A DNA stretch of 34,036 nt, taken from contig JAJEBN010000038.1 in the NCBI GenBank assembly GCA_022822525.1, positions 1 to 34,036 of the forward strand. Reading direction: 5' to 3'. A program made the translations under genes and the position numbers. This stretch comes from Acidimicrobiia bacterium. GTDB lineage: Bacteria; Actinomycetota; Acidimicrobiia; Acidimicrobiales; Poriferisodalaceae. Under the pieces are notes generated by a model. The model made no database searches. It saw only the letters and a list, made by a program, of their open reading frames with translations, and was not told where the DNA came from. Below, one piece after another: positions 15,131-23,644 of the stretch; positions within the stretch are counted from its first letter, which is position 1, and each line of letters starts with the position of its first letter.

Positions 15131-18100
15131 GGAAATTGCACCGACACTGATTGCCGATCCCTTGTCCGTTGGGTGGACCTGAATGCCAGTGCGGATGCGT
15201 TCGCGCAACTCTGAGACGTGGCTGATGAGGCCGACGGCACGGCCGCCCTCTCGCAATCGGTCCAGTTCGTCCATCGCGAGCTGCAGAGCTTCGCTGTCGA
15301 GTGTCCCGAAGCCTTCATCGACGAAGAGAACATCGAGATGCACACCGCCCCTGCGCTGAGTAACCACATCTGCGACGCCGAGCGCCAGCGACAGCGACGC
15401 CTGGAAGGTCTCGCCACCCGAGAGCGTTGACACTTCCCGTTCGGTTCCGGTGAAGGTGTCGTGGACACGCAAACCGAGGCCGGCTCGGGCGCCACGCCGT
15501 TCGCTCTCGCGGTACACGCTGAGCCGGTATCGGCCACCAGTCATCGAGCTGAGCCGTCGGTTGGCGAACTCGCAGATTTGCTCCAAGTAGGCCGACAGCA
15601 CCCAGCGCTGCAGAGACACCTTCGGTGGCAGCCGTCCGTTGCAACGGTTTGCGACGGCGGACCAGCTGTTGGCGTCCGCGATGGCGTCGATGTGCTTCGC
15701 GGTCGTGTTCCGATGCTTGTCAGCCCAATCGCTGATCGCCGTATGGGCGTCTATGGCACGGGTGTGCCAATCTCGCGCCGAGTTGGCCCGCTGTTCAGCG
15801 CTCTTGCAGGCGGCCTGCGCCGATTCGGTATCAGGACGCTCGTCAGGAAGACCCTGCATCGCCTCGGTGCCGAGATCGCGCTCGGTGTCGTAGGTCTCTT
15901 GTTTGTGGCGGTCCACTCTCTCGCGAAGCGCCGCTCGCTCGGACTCGCCGCGTAGCGCTGAACGGGCCGCCGCGGCCGTCGCGAAGCACGAGTCCTCGAG
16001 CTGCACAGCGAGCGACTCGGCCAAGGCGCCGAGCGCAGCGTGAGCTTCGTCACGATCTTGGGCCGCTTGTTGCACTCTGCCGAGTGACGACTCGACGGCA
16101 TCGACATCGGCGACGGCGGCATGCGGGTCGATCTTGCCGATCTCCTCGTGGATGGCGGCCCGCAATCTCGTTGCCTCGCGATCGGCAGCGCCAGCACGCT
16201 CTGCCGCAGCATTCGCAGCAATCTCAGCCTGCTTGGCAACGTTCTTGGCTTCGGAGGCAGCGCTCTCGTGGGCGGCAACCTCTTTCTGAAGCTCCTCAAC
16301 GCGCTCGCCCTGCGAGCGGGCATCCTCCAGTTCAGTGGCGGCGTTCGCTGCTTGCTCGGCTGCAGCATCTGGATTGTCAACCATTTCGCCGGCCCGTCCT
16401 CGTGCTTCGTCACGCAGGGACTCAATCTTCCGGAGCGCTACTTGTGCTTGGGCCTCCGAGTCGGCGGCCGAACGGGTCGCGGCCTCTGCTGCTTCGACTT
16501 CCTCGATCCGCACGGCATCAGCGGCCGCTTCAGCTGGATTCGGGTGGTCTGTAGAACCACACACCGGGCAGGGCGTCGCCGCTTCAAGCTCGCTCGCGAG
16601 GACGGCAGCGATGCCTTCGAGATATCGCGCTCGCAGATCGAGTTCTTGCTCCCGACGATCGAGTGCTGCTTGCTTGGCGTCCCGCGCCGCTTCATCCGCA
16701 TTGCGAAGTTGAGGTTCCATAGACCGAAGTTCGGCCGCCGCTTCAGAACGCGCGCGCGCATGGTCGGCGGCCGCTCTCAGCGCTGGAATCTGCTCGACGG
16801 CTGACTTGGCTTTGCGGAGTTCCTCGTCGGCGTCGGCGCACTGCTGCTCGTGCTCGCCAGCGGCCTCCTCTTGTTCGTCCTGTATCGCGCGCTGGCGGGC
16901 CGCCAGTGTCCCTTCGGTTGCCGAGTCAGACTCGTAACCGCTAGCCCGCGTGGCGTCCTTGGCCAACTTGTCGAGCTGGGTCCGATGGGCAGCCAGTGAC
17001 CTGCTCATCGAGGCAAGTCGATCCTGCAGCGCCGGGTCGTCGCTGCCCGGAACGGCGATCCCTTCGGGAGTGCTCAGCGCGCCGGCCCACTTCTCGTGCA
17101 ATTCGGCGTGCCGTTCCGAGAGTTTGGCGGCTTGTTGTTGTAGTTGTGTTTGGCTGCTTTGCTCTCCATCAAGCAAGGGCCGCATGACCTCGGCAGTGTT
17201 CGCGAGCTCCAAGACCGCCTCATCGTTGGCGGTACTGGTTGCGGCTGCGTTGAGTTCCTCACGGCGCTCAACGAGTTCCCTTCGCTGATCCCAAAGCTCG
17301 GCAATTCGCCTGGCAACCTCGTCGGCAACGCGAGCAGTCCTGAGTTGGTCTTCGGCGGATGCCTCGGCGATGGCAGCTCGGCCGACAAGTGCTTTGGCCA
17401 GTTTGGTGAGATCATCGAACTGGGCCTGATCGGCGGGCCAGGATTCGTCGGCTAGGTCATCTGCGACTGCGTCGTCGGATGCTTCGTGGTCGGTCTCATC
17501 GGCTGCTTCGGCAAGTGTGCCGAGCGGGTCGCTGCCTTCGATCGCTGCGCGTACCTCCCTCCATCTCTCAGTGGCTCGGCTGCGCAGGTGGCGGAGTTCC
17601 TGTTCGAGACTCGCTGCGGTCTCGCGACGTTGCTTGGCTTCCTCGTCCAGCCAGTTGACGGCCGACGCAAAGATCGACGTGTCGAACAGCGTGCGCAGCA
17701 GCTTCTCGCGGTCTTCGGACTTCGACCGAAGCACCTTCTCGAATCTCCCTTGTGGAAGGAGAACGACCTGCTGGAACTGCGAGCTGGTGAGGCCGATCAG
17801 TCGAGCGACCTCCTCATTGACTTCGGTCAGATTCTGAGCCACCGGCTGCCAGCCTTCGCCTATCTGCCGTTCGAGTGTGGCTTTGGGCGGGACCTTCGTG
17901 GTGCCCTCTCCGATCCTCTTGGCGCGTTCGTGAAATGGGCTGCGACTGATACGCCAGCGTGCGTCGTGCGCCGTGAACTCGAGCTCGACACAGGGCGACG
18001 CATCGGGTGCTGCATGGTCTGACCGGAGGGAATCATGGCGGCGCTCTCCGGGCACCTCGCCATACAGCGCGAAGCACAGTGCGTCGAGCAGGAACGTCTT

Positions 18101-18220
18101 GCCGGCGCCTGTGGGACCCCAGATCAAGAAGAGTCCGTCGACGACGAGCCGGTCGAAGTCGACTTGCACATCGCCGGGGTAGGGACCCAGAGCGGAGAAC
18201 GCGAGCCAGTGCGGCCTCAT
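15122..18220 (-). CDS. sbcC: Exonuclease SbcC (Rad50-like SMC ATPase)
   Basis: A 1032-residue SMC-type ATPase, the partner of SbcD in the SbcCD (Mre11-Rad50-like) complex that cleaves DNA hairpins and blocked double-strand ends. Walker A GPTGAGKT is at residues 35-42. Two very long Ala/Glu/Arg-rich coiled-coil arms flank the zinc hook CPVC at 551-554. The ABC signature LSGGE is at 933-937, Walker B DVLFVDE at 963-969, the D-loop GTLD at 972-975 and the switch His near 1001. All ATPase elements are intact and the length is normal. The ATG at 18220 overlaps the sbcD stop by 4 bp (ATGA), so the two are translationally coupled. Expression is probably set by the promoter upstream of sbcD. Confidence 0.97.
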   Translation of the reverse strand: MRPHWLAFSALGPYPGDVQVDFDRLVVDGLFLIWGPTGAGKTFLLDALCFALYGEVPGERRHDSLRSDHAAPDASPCVELEFTAHDARWRISRSPFHERAKRIGEGTTKVPPKATLERQIGEGWQPVAQNLTEVNEEVARLIGLTSSQFQQVVLLPQGRFEKVLRSKSEDREKLLRTLFDTSIFASAVNWLDEEAKQRRETAASLEQELRHLRSRATERWREVRAAIEGSDPLGTLAEAADETDHEASDDAVADDLADESWPADQAQFDDLTKLAKALVGRAAIAEASAEDQLRTARVADEVARRIAELWDQRRELVERREELNAAATSTANDEAVLELANTAEVMRPLLDGEQSSQTQLQQQAAKLSERHAELHEKWAGALSTPEGIAVPGSDDPALQDRLASMSRSLAAHRTQLDKLAKDATRASGYESDSATEGTLAARQRAIQDEQEEAAGEHEQQCADADEELRKAKSAVEQIPALRAAADHARARSEAAAELRSMEPQLRNADEAARDAKQAALDRREQELDLRARYLEGIAAVLASELEAATPCPVCGSTDHPNPAEAAADAVRIEEVEAAEAATRSAADSEAQAQVALRKIESLRDEARGRAGEMVDNPDAAAEQAANAATELEDARSQGERVEELQKEVAAHESAASEAKNVAKQAEIAANAAAERAGAADREATRLRAAIHEEIGKIDPHAAVADVDAVESSLGRVQQAAQDRDEAHAALGALAESLAVQLEDSCFATAAAARSALRGESERAALRERVDRHKQETYDTERDLGTEAMQGLPDERPDTESAQAACKSAEQRANSARDWHTRAIDAHTAISDWADKHRNTTAKHIDAIADANSWSAVANRCNGRLPPKVSLQRWVLSAYLEQICEFANRRLSSMTGGRYRLSVYRESERRGARAGLGLRVHDTFTGTEREVSTLSGGETFQASLSLALGVADVVTQRRGGVHLDVLFVDEGFGTLDSEALQLAMDELDRLREGGRAVGLISHVSELRERIRTGIQVHPTDKGSAISVGAISEL

Positions 18221-19554
18221 GCGTCGTTCGCGCTGGTTGCCGCTTGGAGCGCGGAGGTCAGCACGTCTCGCTGCGCCACCGAGGCCTCCCGACCGTGCTG
18301 GTCAGCCCAGAATCGCAGCGCGAGTTCGAGTGGGTGTTCCGAGTTCTCCACAGCCTCTGCCACGTCACCATCGCCGGGCGCCTTGCGACCGTTGGGAACG
18401 TGCTCGAGCATGGCGGCGTGCGGGAAGCGCCGTTGGATCTGCGCCATCGCCTGCAGGGGCAATTCGGCATCGGTGAGCCGCACCCGGACCCGGTCCCCCT
18501 CGGCGTCGGCGAACGCGGGGCTGTTGAGCAGGCTCTCGAGCCGGCCCTCCAAGGTTTGCAGCGGGCGGCCGACGCCTAGCGGGACAATCTCAGTGCTGCA
18601 TCGGCCCTCTGCGTTCATCTCGACGATGCGCACCGACTTGGTGTCGTTCTCCTCAGAGAACGAGTAGGGGAGCGGGCTGCCGGAGTATGCGATACGGCCA
18701 TCGTCGAAGGCTTGGCAGCGGTGCAGGTGGCCCAGTGCCACATAGTCGAACCCGCCGAACACGTCTAGGCCCACCCTGTCGATGTTGCCGATGCTGAGAT
18801 CGCGTTCGGAATCCGACGGCGTTGCCCCGTCCACGAAGGTGTGCGCCACCACGACGGTGCGAGTCGGACCACCGGCGGCCGCCGCCCGGCGGATCAGCGT
18901 TGTGGCGAGTTCCGTGACGTCGTGGTGGCTGGCGCGTCGAGGACTGGCGCGTCGGGTTGCCTCGGCCTCGGGAGACTGCCGCCCGGCTAGCAGGGCGATT
19001 GCCGGGTCGTGGCGATCGGCTCGGCGAGACGCTGCCGTCCCTGCTTTTTCTGCCGCATTTGCCTCGGTTTCCTCAGCCTCTGCTTGCGCGGCTTCTGCCG
19101 CCTCAGCGTCTCCGCCGAGTTGGTCGAGGTGCCGGCGCGCCAGCAACGGCTCGAGGTAGGGCACCGGATAGACCCTGACCGGCGGTCCGCCGTCGTCGGC
19201 TTCCAATTGCAGCGGTTCAACGCACCGGGCGACCGCGCCCCGGACGGCGACACCCGCCTGCTCGAGGATCCGGTCGGCAACTGCTACCCGGTTCGGCGAA
19301 TCGTGGTTGCCGGCAATGGCGACAACCGTCGCGCCCGTTTCGCGCAGGCGTACCAGGGCCTCGTCGAACAGACGCACGGCATCGGTTGGCGGGATCGCTC
19401 GGTCGTACAAGTCACCCGCGATCACGACTAGGTCGACTCTGCGGTTCCTAGCCAGTTCGACGATCCGGTCGATGACCTCTTCCTGCTCGCGCATGAGCGA
19501 CGCGCCGTGGAAGCTGCGACCCAGGTGCCAATCGGACGTGTGCAGGATGCGCAC
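18217..19554 (-). CDS. sbcD: Exonuclease SbcD (Mre11-like nuclease subunit)
   Basis: A 445-residue calcineurin-like phosphoesterase, the Mn2+-dependent nuclease subunit of SbcCD. The metal motifs are all visible: SDWH (Asp8, His10), GDLYD (47-51), GNHD near residue 81, AHTFVDG and GHLH. An Ala/Glu/Arg-rich, low-complexity segment at about residues 147-215 interrupts the phosphoesterase domain and is not part of the usual core. The start is a GTG at 19554, with TACTCT 6 nt upstream and no ribosome-binding site, implying a leaderless message. It is the first gene of the sbcD-sbcC operon. The upstream element (CTGTCACAG, 8 nt, TACTCT) is shared with the polymerase gene at 26191. Confidence 0.96.
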   Translation of the reverse strand: MRILHTSDWHLGRSFHGASLMREQEEVIDRIVELARNRRVDLVVIAGDLYDRAIPPTDAVRLFDEALVRLRETGATVVAIAGNHDSPNRVAVADRILEQAGVAVRGAVARCVEPLQLEADDGGPPVRVYPVPYLEPLLARRHLDQLGGDAEAAEAAQAEAEETEANAAEKAGTAASRRADRHDPAIALLAGRQSPEAEATRRASPRRASHHDVTELATTLIRRAAAAGGPTRTVVVAHTFVDGATPSDSERDLSIGNIDRVGLDVFGGFDYVALGHLHRCQAFDDGRIAYSGSPLPYSFSEENDTKSVRIVEMNAEGRCSTEIVPLGVGRPLQTLEGRLESLLNSPAFADAEGDRVRVRLTDAELPLQAMAQIQRRFPHAAMLEHVPNGRKAPGDGDVAEAVENSEHPLELALRFWADQHGREASVAQRDVLTSALQAATSANDA

Positions 19555-19560
19555 GGCCGC

Positions 19561-19583
19561 AGAGTACCGAGGGGCTGTGACAG
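19561..19583 (-). promoter_or_regulatory. RecA-NDp/PafBC-like promoter of sbcDC
   Basis: Read on the minus strand: CTGTCACAG (19583-19575), 8 nt, TACTCT (19566-19561), 6 nt, GTG start at 19554. This matches 6 of 9 bases of TTGTCRGTG with exact N8 spacing and TAnnnT. Element, spacings and the GTG start are arranged exactly as at the polymerase gene (26198-26220). Confidence 0.6.
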
Positions 19584-19670
19584 GGGGCCTGAAGAATCGG
19601 GATTCCCATGGGTTGAAACAGTGCGATCACGTCGACTCGCCGGCTCTGTGCCAGCCAACTCCCGGTTCGT

Positions 19671-19676
19671 TAGTGT
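19671..19676 (+). promoter_or_regulatory. Probable -10 element of the second SMP-30 gene
   Basis: TAGTGT lies about 70 nt before the ATG at 19746 in the gap divergent from sbcD. This would give a leader of about 60 nt that carries the AGGGGAG ribosome-binding site. Confidence 0.35.
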
Positions 19677-19745
19677 CCGCACACCGCAGGTCCCTGGATC
19701 GGGGTCGGCGGATGAGCGTCACGGCTCGGAGCAGGGGAGATGTCG

Positions 19746-20600
19746 ATGAGCGCTGATTTCGAGTTGGAGCTGCTGAGTTCGGGGTGGGGCCTCATCGAGG
19801 GGCCGCGGGTGGACGAGGATGACAACCTCTATTTCTCTGATGTGCCCAACGGCGGGGTGCGCCGGCGCCGGCCCGACGGCGAGATCGAAGTGGTCGTGCC
19901 GAAGCGGCGCGGCGTGGGCGGCATGGTGCTGCACGCCGACGGCGGCGTGGTGGTGAGCGGTCGCAACATCCAGCACGTCACCGACGCCGGCTCCGAGGTG
20001 CTGTTCGCTCCCGAGGTCGCCGGTTTCAACGACATGCACACCGACTCGCTGGGGCGCGTGTACGTGGGCTCGCTGCGGCGCAACCCGTTCGATCTGTCGT
20101 CACCCGATGAGGCCGGCGAGCTGTACCGCATCAACCTCGACGGCACGGCCGATGAGGTCTACGGCGACGTGCAGCTCACCAATGGCATCGGCTTCTCGCC
20201 CGACGGCTCGCGGTTGTACCACTCCGACAGCATTCCGGGCAGAGTGTGGGTGTCCGACGTCGACGGCGATTCGGTGACCAACCGCCGGGAGTTCGTGCGA
20301 GAAGGCAAGGTGCCCGACGGCCTTGCCGTGGATGTCGAAGGCGGCGTGTGGGTGGCGCTGGCCGAGGGCGCACGCGTGCAGCGCTACACGCCTGACGGCG
20401 AGCCGGATCTTGCCGTTGCGGTGCCCGACCAGTTCGTCACCAGCGTCTGCTTCGGCGGCGCCGACATGCGTGACCTCTACATCGTGACCGCCGGGGCGTC
20501 GGACGGCGGCGGCACGTCGGGCGGCGGGTGCATCTTCCGCACTCGTGCTCCCGTTGCCGGCGTCCCGACCCCGCTGGCTCGGGTGCGCCTCGGCGGATGA
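19746..20600 (+). CDS. SMP-30/gluconolactonase/LRE family protein (second copy)
   Basis: A 284-residue beta-propeller of the SMP-30 lactonase family. The metal site is present as Glu18 (LIEGP), Asn146 (LTNGIGF) and Asp191 (VPDGLAVD), with Asn95 (FND) as the likely substrate contact. It is clearly diverged from the copy at 2494-3417, so this is a paralogue rather than a recent duplicate. An ATG at 19740 is also in frame. I prefer 19746 because AGGGGAG is then 6 nt upstream; at 19740 the ribosome-binding site would abut the start codon. The C-terminal part contains a Gly-rich loop (SDGGGTSGGG). It is divergent from sbcD and upstream of the alpha/beta hydrolase. Confidence 0.92.
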   Translation: MSADFELELLSSGWGLIEGPRVDEDDNLYFSDVPNGGVRRRRPDGEIEVVVPKRRGVGGMVLHADGGVVVSGRNIQHVTDAGSEVLFAPEVAGFNDMHTDSLGRVYVGSLRRNPFDLSSPDEAGELYRINLDGTADEVYGDVQLTNGIGFSPDGSRLYHSDSIPGRVWVSDVDGDSVTNRREFVREGKVPDGLAVDVEGGVWVALAEGARVQRYTPDGEPDLAVAVPDQFVTSVCFGGADMRDLYIVTAGASDGGGTSGGGCIFRTRAPVAGVPTPLARVRLGG

Positions 20601-20730
20601 CGAGTTGTCCCGCGACACCCGCAGTGCGCCTGCGACTGCCTGACCGGCCGATGCTTGAGGCACAGGGCGAGCCGCATGGCGTTCATCCGGTGCACGCTGA
20701 CGCCGAGACGTGACCGGTCAGACTGAGAGC

Positions 20731-21498
20731 ATGAGCAACATCTTCCGCTGGTCCTACGGCGCGCATGATGCGCCGGTGCTGCTGTGCCTGCACGGCATTG
20801 GTTCGTGTGCGGATGCGTTCTTGGGTCAGCGCCCGCTCGCCGAACGCCTGGGCATGCGGCTCGTGGCCTGGGACGCCCCCGGCTACCGCTATTCGGCCGA
20901 TCCCGATGCTGCCCCTGGCATCGATGGCTGGGCTGACGCCGCAGCATCGCTGATCACGGCTGAATCGGACGGCCCGGTCGCAGTGCTGGGCGTCTCCTGG
21001 GGCGGTGTCACCGCCACCCGGCTGGTGCTGCGGCACCCCGAGCTGGTCTCTGCGCTCGTGCTGGCCGACTCCAGCGCTGGGGCCGGCACCAAGCCCGAGC
21101 AGGCCGAAGCCATGCGGGCGCGCGCCGTGGACTTCGTCGACCTCGGACCCGAGGGCTTCGCCGCGGCCCGGGCGAAGCGGCTGGTGAGCCCTGACGCCTC
21201 CGACGAACTTCGGGCACACGTTGCCGACATGATGATCCCGTCGATCCGCATGCCCTGCTACCAGTGGGCGTGCAACTCGATGGCAGAGTCGAACCACTAC
21301 CCGGACCTCGCCCGCATCGCTGCGCCGACATTGGTGGTCGTGGGCGAGCACGACGAGGTCACCCCGCCCCGAGCGTCACAACGGCTGGCGGAGGGAATCG
21401 CGGGCGCCCGCTACATAGAGGTCGCCGACGCCGGCCACCTCGCCAACCAGGAACAGCCCGACGCGTTCAACAACGTCATCGCCGACTTCCTGGCGTGA
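20731..21498 (+). CDS. Alpha/beta-hydrolase fold protein
   Basis: A 255-residue cytoplasmic serine hydrolase. The oxyanion segment LHGIG is at residues 20-24, the nucleophile elbow GVSWGG at 87-92 (Ser89), the acid probably Asp208 (GEHDEVTP) and the base His236 (DAGHLANQEQP), so the triad is complete. Family members act on esters, C-C bonds of ring-cleavage products, or other acyl groups; the sequence does not say which. I chose ATG 20731 over the GTG at 20710 because family similarity begins immediately after it. Neither start has a clear ribosome-binding site; CAGACT, 6 nt before the ATG, is a weak -10 candidate. It ends 9 nt from the convergent SDR gene. The 130-nt gap before it shows no gene. 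Confidence 0.92.
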   Translation: MSNIFRWSYGAHDAPVLLCLHGIGSCADAFLGQRPLAERLGMRLVAWDAPGYRYSADPDAAPGIDGWADAAASLITAESDGPVAVLGVSWGGVTATRLVLRHPELVSALVLADSSAGAGTKPEQAEAMRARAVDFVDLGPEGFAAARAKRLVSPDASDELRAHVADMMIPSIRMPCYQWACNSMAESNHYPDLARIAAPTLVVVGEHDEVTPPRASQRLAEGIAGARYIEVADAGHLANQEQPDAFNNVIADFLA

Positions 21499-21507
21499 CA
21501 GTGCAGC

Positions 21508-22287
21508 TCAGCGCGGGGGCATCCGGATGCCGCCGTCGACCCGGATGACCTCGCCGTTCATGTAGGGGTTGGTGATGCACTCCATCACCATGAACGCCAG
21601 CTCCTCGCCAGAGCCGAGCCGCTTGGGGAACAGCACGCTCTGTCCCAGGTGCGCCTTGAACTGATCCGACTGCTCACCCTCGCCGTAGATCGGCGTGTCG
21701 ATGAGGCCCGGCGCGATCGTGTTGACACGGATGCCGGTGGCGGACAGGTCCCGGGCGACGGGCAGGGTCATGCCCACGACGCCGCCCTTGGAGGCCGAGT
21801 ACGCCGCCTGGCCGATCTGACCGTCGAACGCCGCGACCGAGGCCATGTTGACCACGGCCCCCCGGGAGCCGTCTTCGTCGACGGGCTCGGTCTTGGCCAT
21901 CGCCGACGCTGCTTGGGCGAGCATGTTGAACGAACCGATCAGGTTCACGTTGATCACGAACCGGAACTGCTCGAGGTCCATCGGCACGTTGTTGCGGTCG
22001 ATGGTGCGACCGGCGCGGCCCAGCCCGGCGGAGTTGACCAGCGCCCGAAGCGGACCCATCTCCGAGGCTGCGTCCACCGCATCGCGGGCGTCATCGATGT
22101 CGGTGACGTTGCAGCGCACGAACAGTCCTCCGATCGACGAGGCCACCTCGGTGCCGAGGTCGTCTTGCAGGTCGGCGATGACGACATGAGCGCCGGCGTC
22201 GGCAAGTTGGCGGGCGCTGGCTTCCCCGATGCCTGAGGCTCCGCCGGTCACGATGGCTGATGCTCCGCTGAGGTCAAGTCGCGGCAT
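21508..22287 (-). CDS. SDR family 3-hydroxyacyl-CoA dehydrogenase (HSD10/17beta-HSD type 10-like)
   Basis: A 259-residue classical SDR. TGGASGIG is at residues 14-21, the NNAG equivalent is NSAG at 85-88, and the catalytic residues are Ser150, Tyr163 and Lys167. The stretch from GQIGQAAYSASKGG through VARDL and GIRVNTIAPGL is close to the type II 3-hydroxyacyl-CoA dehydrogenase (HSD10) pattern, so NAD-dependent oxidation of 3-hydroxyacyl-CoA or hydroxysteroids is likely. Asp39 after the second strand favours NAD. An upstream TTG at 22302 is in frame, but GGAGG lies 7-8 nt before the ATG at 22287. It is divergent from the MFS gene and shares overlapping promoters with it. Confidence 0.94.
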   Translation of the reverse strand: MPRLDLSGASAIVTGGASGIGEASARQLADAGAHVVIADLQDDLGTEVASSIGGLFVRCNVTDIDDARDAVDAASEMGPLRALVNSAGLGRAGRTIDRNNVPMDLEQFRFVINVNLIGSFNMLAQAASAMAKTEPVDEDGSRGAVVNMASVAAFDGQIGQAAYSASKGGVVGMTLPVARDLSATGIRVNTIAPGLIDTPIYGEGEQSDQFKAHLGQSVLFPKRLGSGEELAFMVMECITNPYMNGEVIRVDGGIRMPPR

Positions 22288-22320
22288 GTTGCTGTCCTCC
22301 AAGTCGTCTGTGCCGGATCG

Positions 22321-22330
22321 AAGCTAGCGT
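22321..22330. promoter_or_regulatory. Interleaved divergent -10 elements (SDR / MFS)
   Basis: AAGCTAGCGT contains TAGCTT on the minus strand (22326-22321) and TAGCGT on the plus strand (22325-22330), sharing two base pairs. Each would give a leader of about 25-30 nt carrying the ribosome-binding site of its gene. Two polymerases could not occupy both at once. Confidence 0.45.
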
Positions 22331-22361
22331 CGGCATTCGGCATGTCGGAGGGTCCACCGCG

Positions 22362-23633
22362 ATGAAGAGCGAGCGCACAGCGACGTTCGCTGCACTCGGC
22401 GTGCCGGCATTTCGGCTGCTGTGGCTCAGCGGCGTGTTCTCCTTCATGAGCATCCAGATGCAGTTTCTCTTGCGAGCGCTGCTGGCCTGGGATCTCACCG
22501 AGAGCGAGAGCGCGCTGGGCATCGTGTTCTTTTGTTTCGGCCTCGCCCTCGGCATCTCGACGCTCTTCGGCGGCGTGGCGGCGGATCGGCTCTCCAAGCG
22601 ACGGCTCATGCTGTTCGGGCAGATGGTGCTGCTGCTCGGCTCGGTCGGCATGGGATTGGCGCTGGCGGTCGATGTCATCCAGTTCTGGATGCTGCTCGTG
22701 TCGAGCGCCCTGCAGGGCCTGATGTTCGGCCTGATCGGACCGGCCCGCATCTCGATGACGACCGAGCTGGTCGGGCGCGAGCGGCTGGGCAATGCGATCA
22801 CGCTCTCGTCGCTGTCGCTCAGCGGCAGCCGCGTCATCGCCCCGACCGGGGCCGGGCTGCTGGCAGGGTGGGCGCTGTTCGGTCTCGCCGGCGCCTACTT
22901 CGTATCGGCGGCCATCGCGACGCTGAGCTACGTGCTGCTGCTGCCCCTGCCGGAAACCACCCAGCGGGCGCCAACGCCGGACGGCGACGCTGGTCCGGTC
23001 CAGAAGACCCACGCCAGCCCGCTGGCCGAGATCGCCCAAGGCGTCCGCTACGCCATGAGCCGGGCGCATCTCCGCAGGCCGATTGTGACCTCGATCGTGG
23101 TGATCATGTTCGGCTTCAGCTACGTCGCCTTCCAGCCGGCGCTGGTCGAGGGCGTCTTCGGTCTCGGCGACCGGCAGGTCGGGTTCATCGCCGGGGCGTC
23201 ATCGATCGGTGCTGTGGCCGCGTCGATCGTGCTCGCATCACGCGCCGACTCGCCGAGCGCAGGCTCCATCCTGATCGGGCTGGGATTCGCCTTCGGTGCG
23301 TCGATCATCGTGCTCAGCTGGGCTCCGAGCTATGCGATCGCGCTGGTAGTCACCGCGGCCATCGGCGGCGCCTCAGTCGGGTTCATCTCGCTCATCCAGA
23401 CGATCGTCATGCGCAACACGGACGAGGCCTACCAAGGGCGCGTGCAATCGCTGGTGCAGCTGCCGTTTGCTGCATTCGCCATGGCGGCAGCGCCGCTGGG
23501 CGCTCTGGCGGAATGGGCCGGCGTGCGCACCATGTTCTTGACCATGGGAATCGCCGTCATGCTCAGCATGGTCGTCTACTCGATGGCCGCTGTCAGCGAC
23601 CGCCGGCTGCCCCAGCCGGCGGGTTCACCGTAG
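22362..23633 (+). CDS. MFS transporter
   Basis: A 423-residue major facilitator superfamily permease with about 10-12 hydrophobic segments in two halves. The half linker (about residues 195-225) is hydrophilic and variable. GGVAADRLSKRRLMLFGQ carries the MFS loop 2-3 signature. The organisation resembles the enterobactin-exporter/TM-effector branch of drug and siderophore exporters, so efflux is more likely than uptake (inference). GGAGGG about 9 nt upstream supports the ATG at 22362. It is divergent from the HSD10-like gene and ends 11 nt from the convergent polymerase gene, with no visible terminator hairpin in that gap. Confidence 0.93.
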   Translation: MKSERTATFAALGVPAFRLLWLSGVFSFMSIQMQFLLRALLAWDLTESESALGIVFFCFGLALGISTLFGGVAADRLSKRRLMLFGQMVLLLGSVGMGLALAVDVIQFWMLLVSSALQGLMFGLIGPARISMTTELVGRERLGNAITLSSLSLSGSRVIAPTGAGLLAGWALFGLAGAYFVSAAIATLSYVLLLPLPETTQRAPTPDGDAGPVQKTHASPLAEIAQGVRYAMSRAHLRRPIVTSIVVIMFGFSYVAFQPALVEGVFGLGDRQVGFIAGASSIGAVAASIVLASRADSPSAGSILIGLGFAFGASIIVLSWAPSYAIALVVTAAIGGASVGFISLIQTIVMRNTDEAYQGRVQSLVQLPFAAFAMAAAPLGALAEWAGVRTMFLTMGIAVMLSMVVYSMAAVSDRRLPQPAGSP

Positions 23634-23644
23634 GCGCAGCACTC

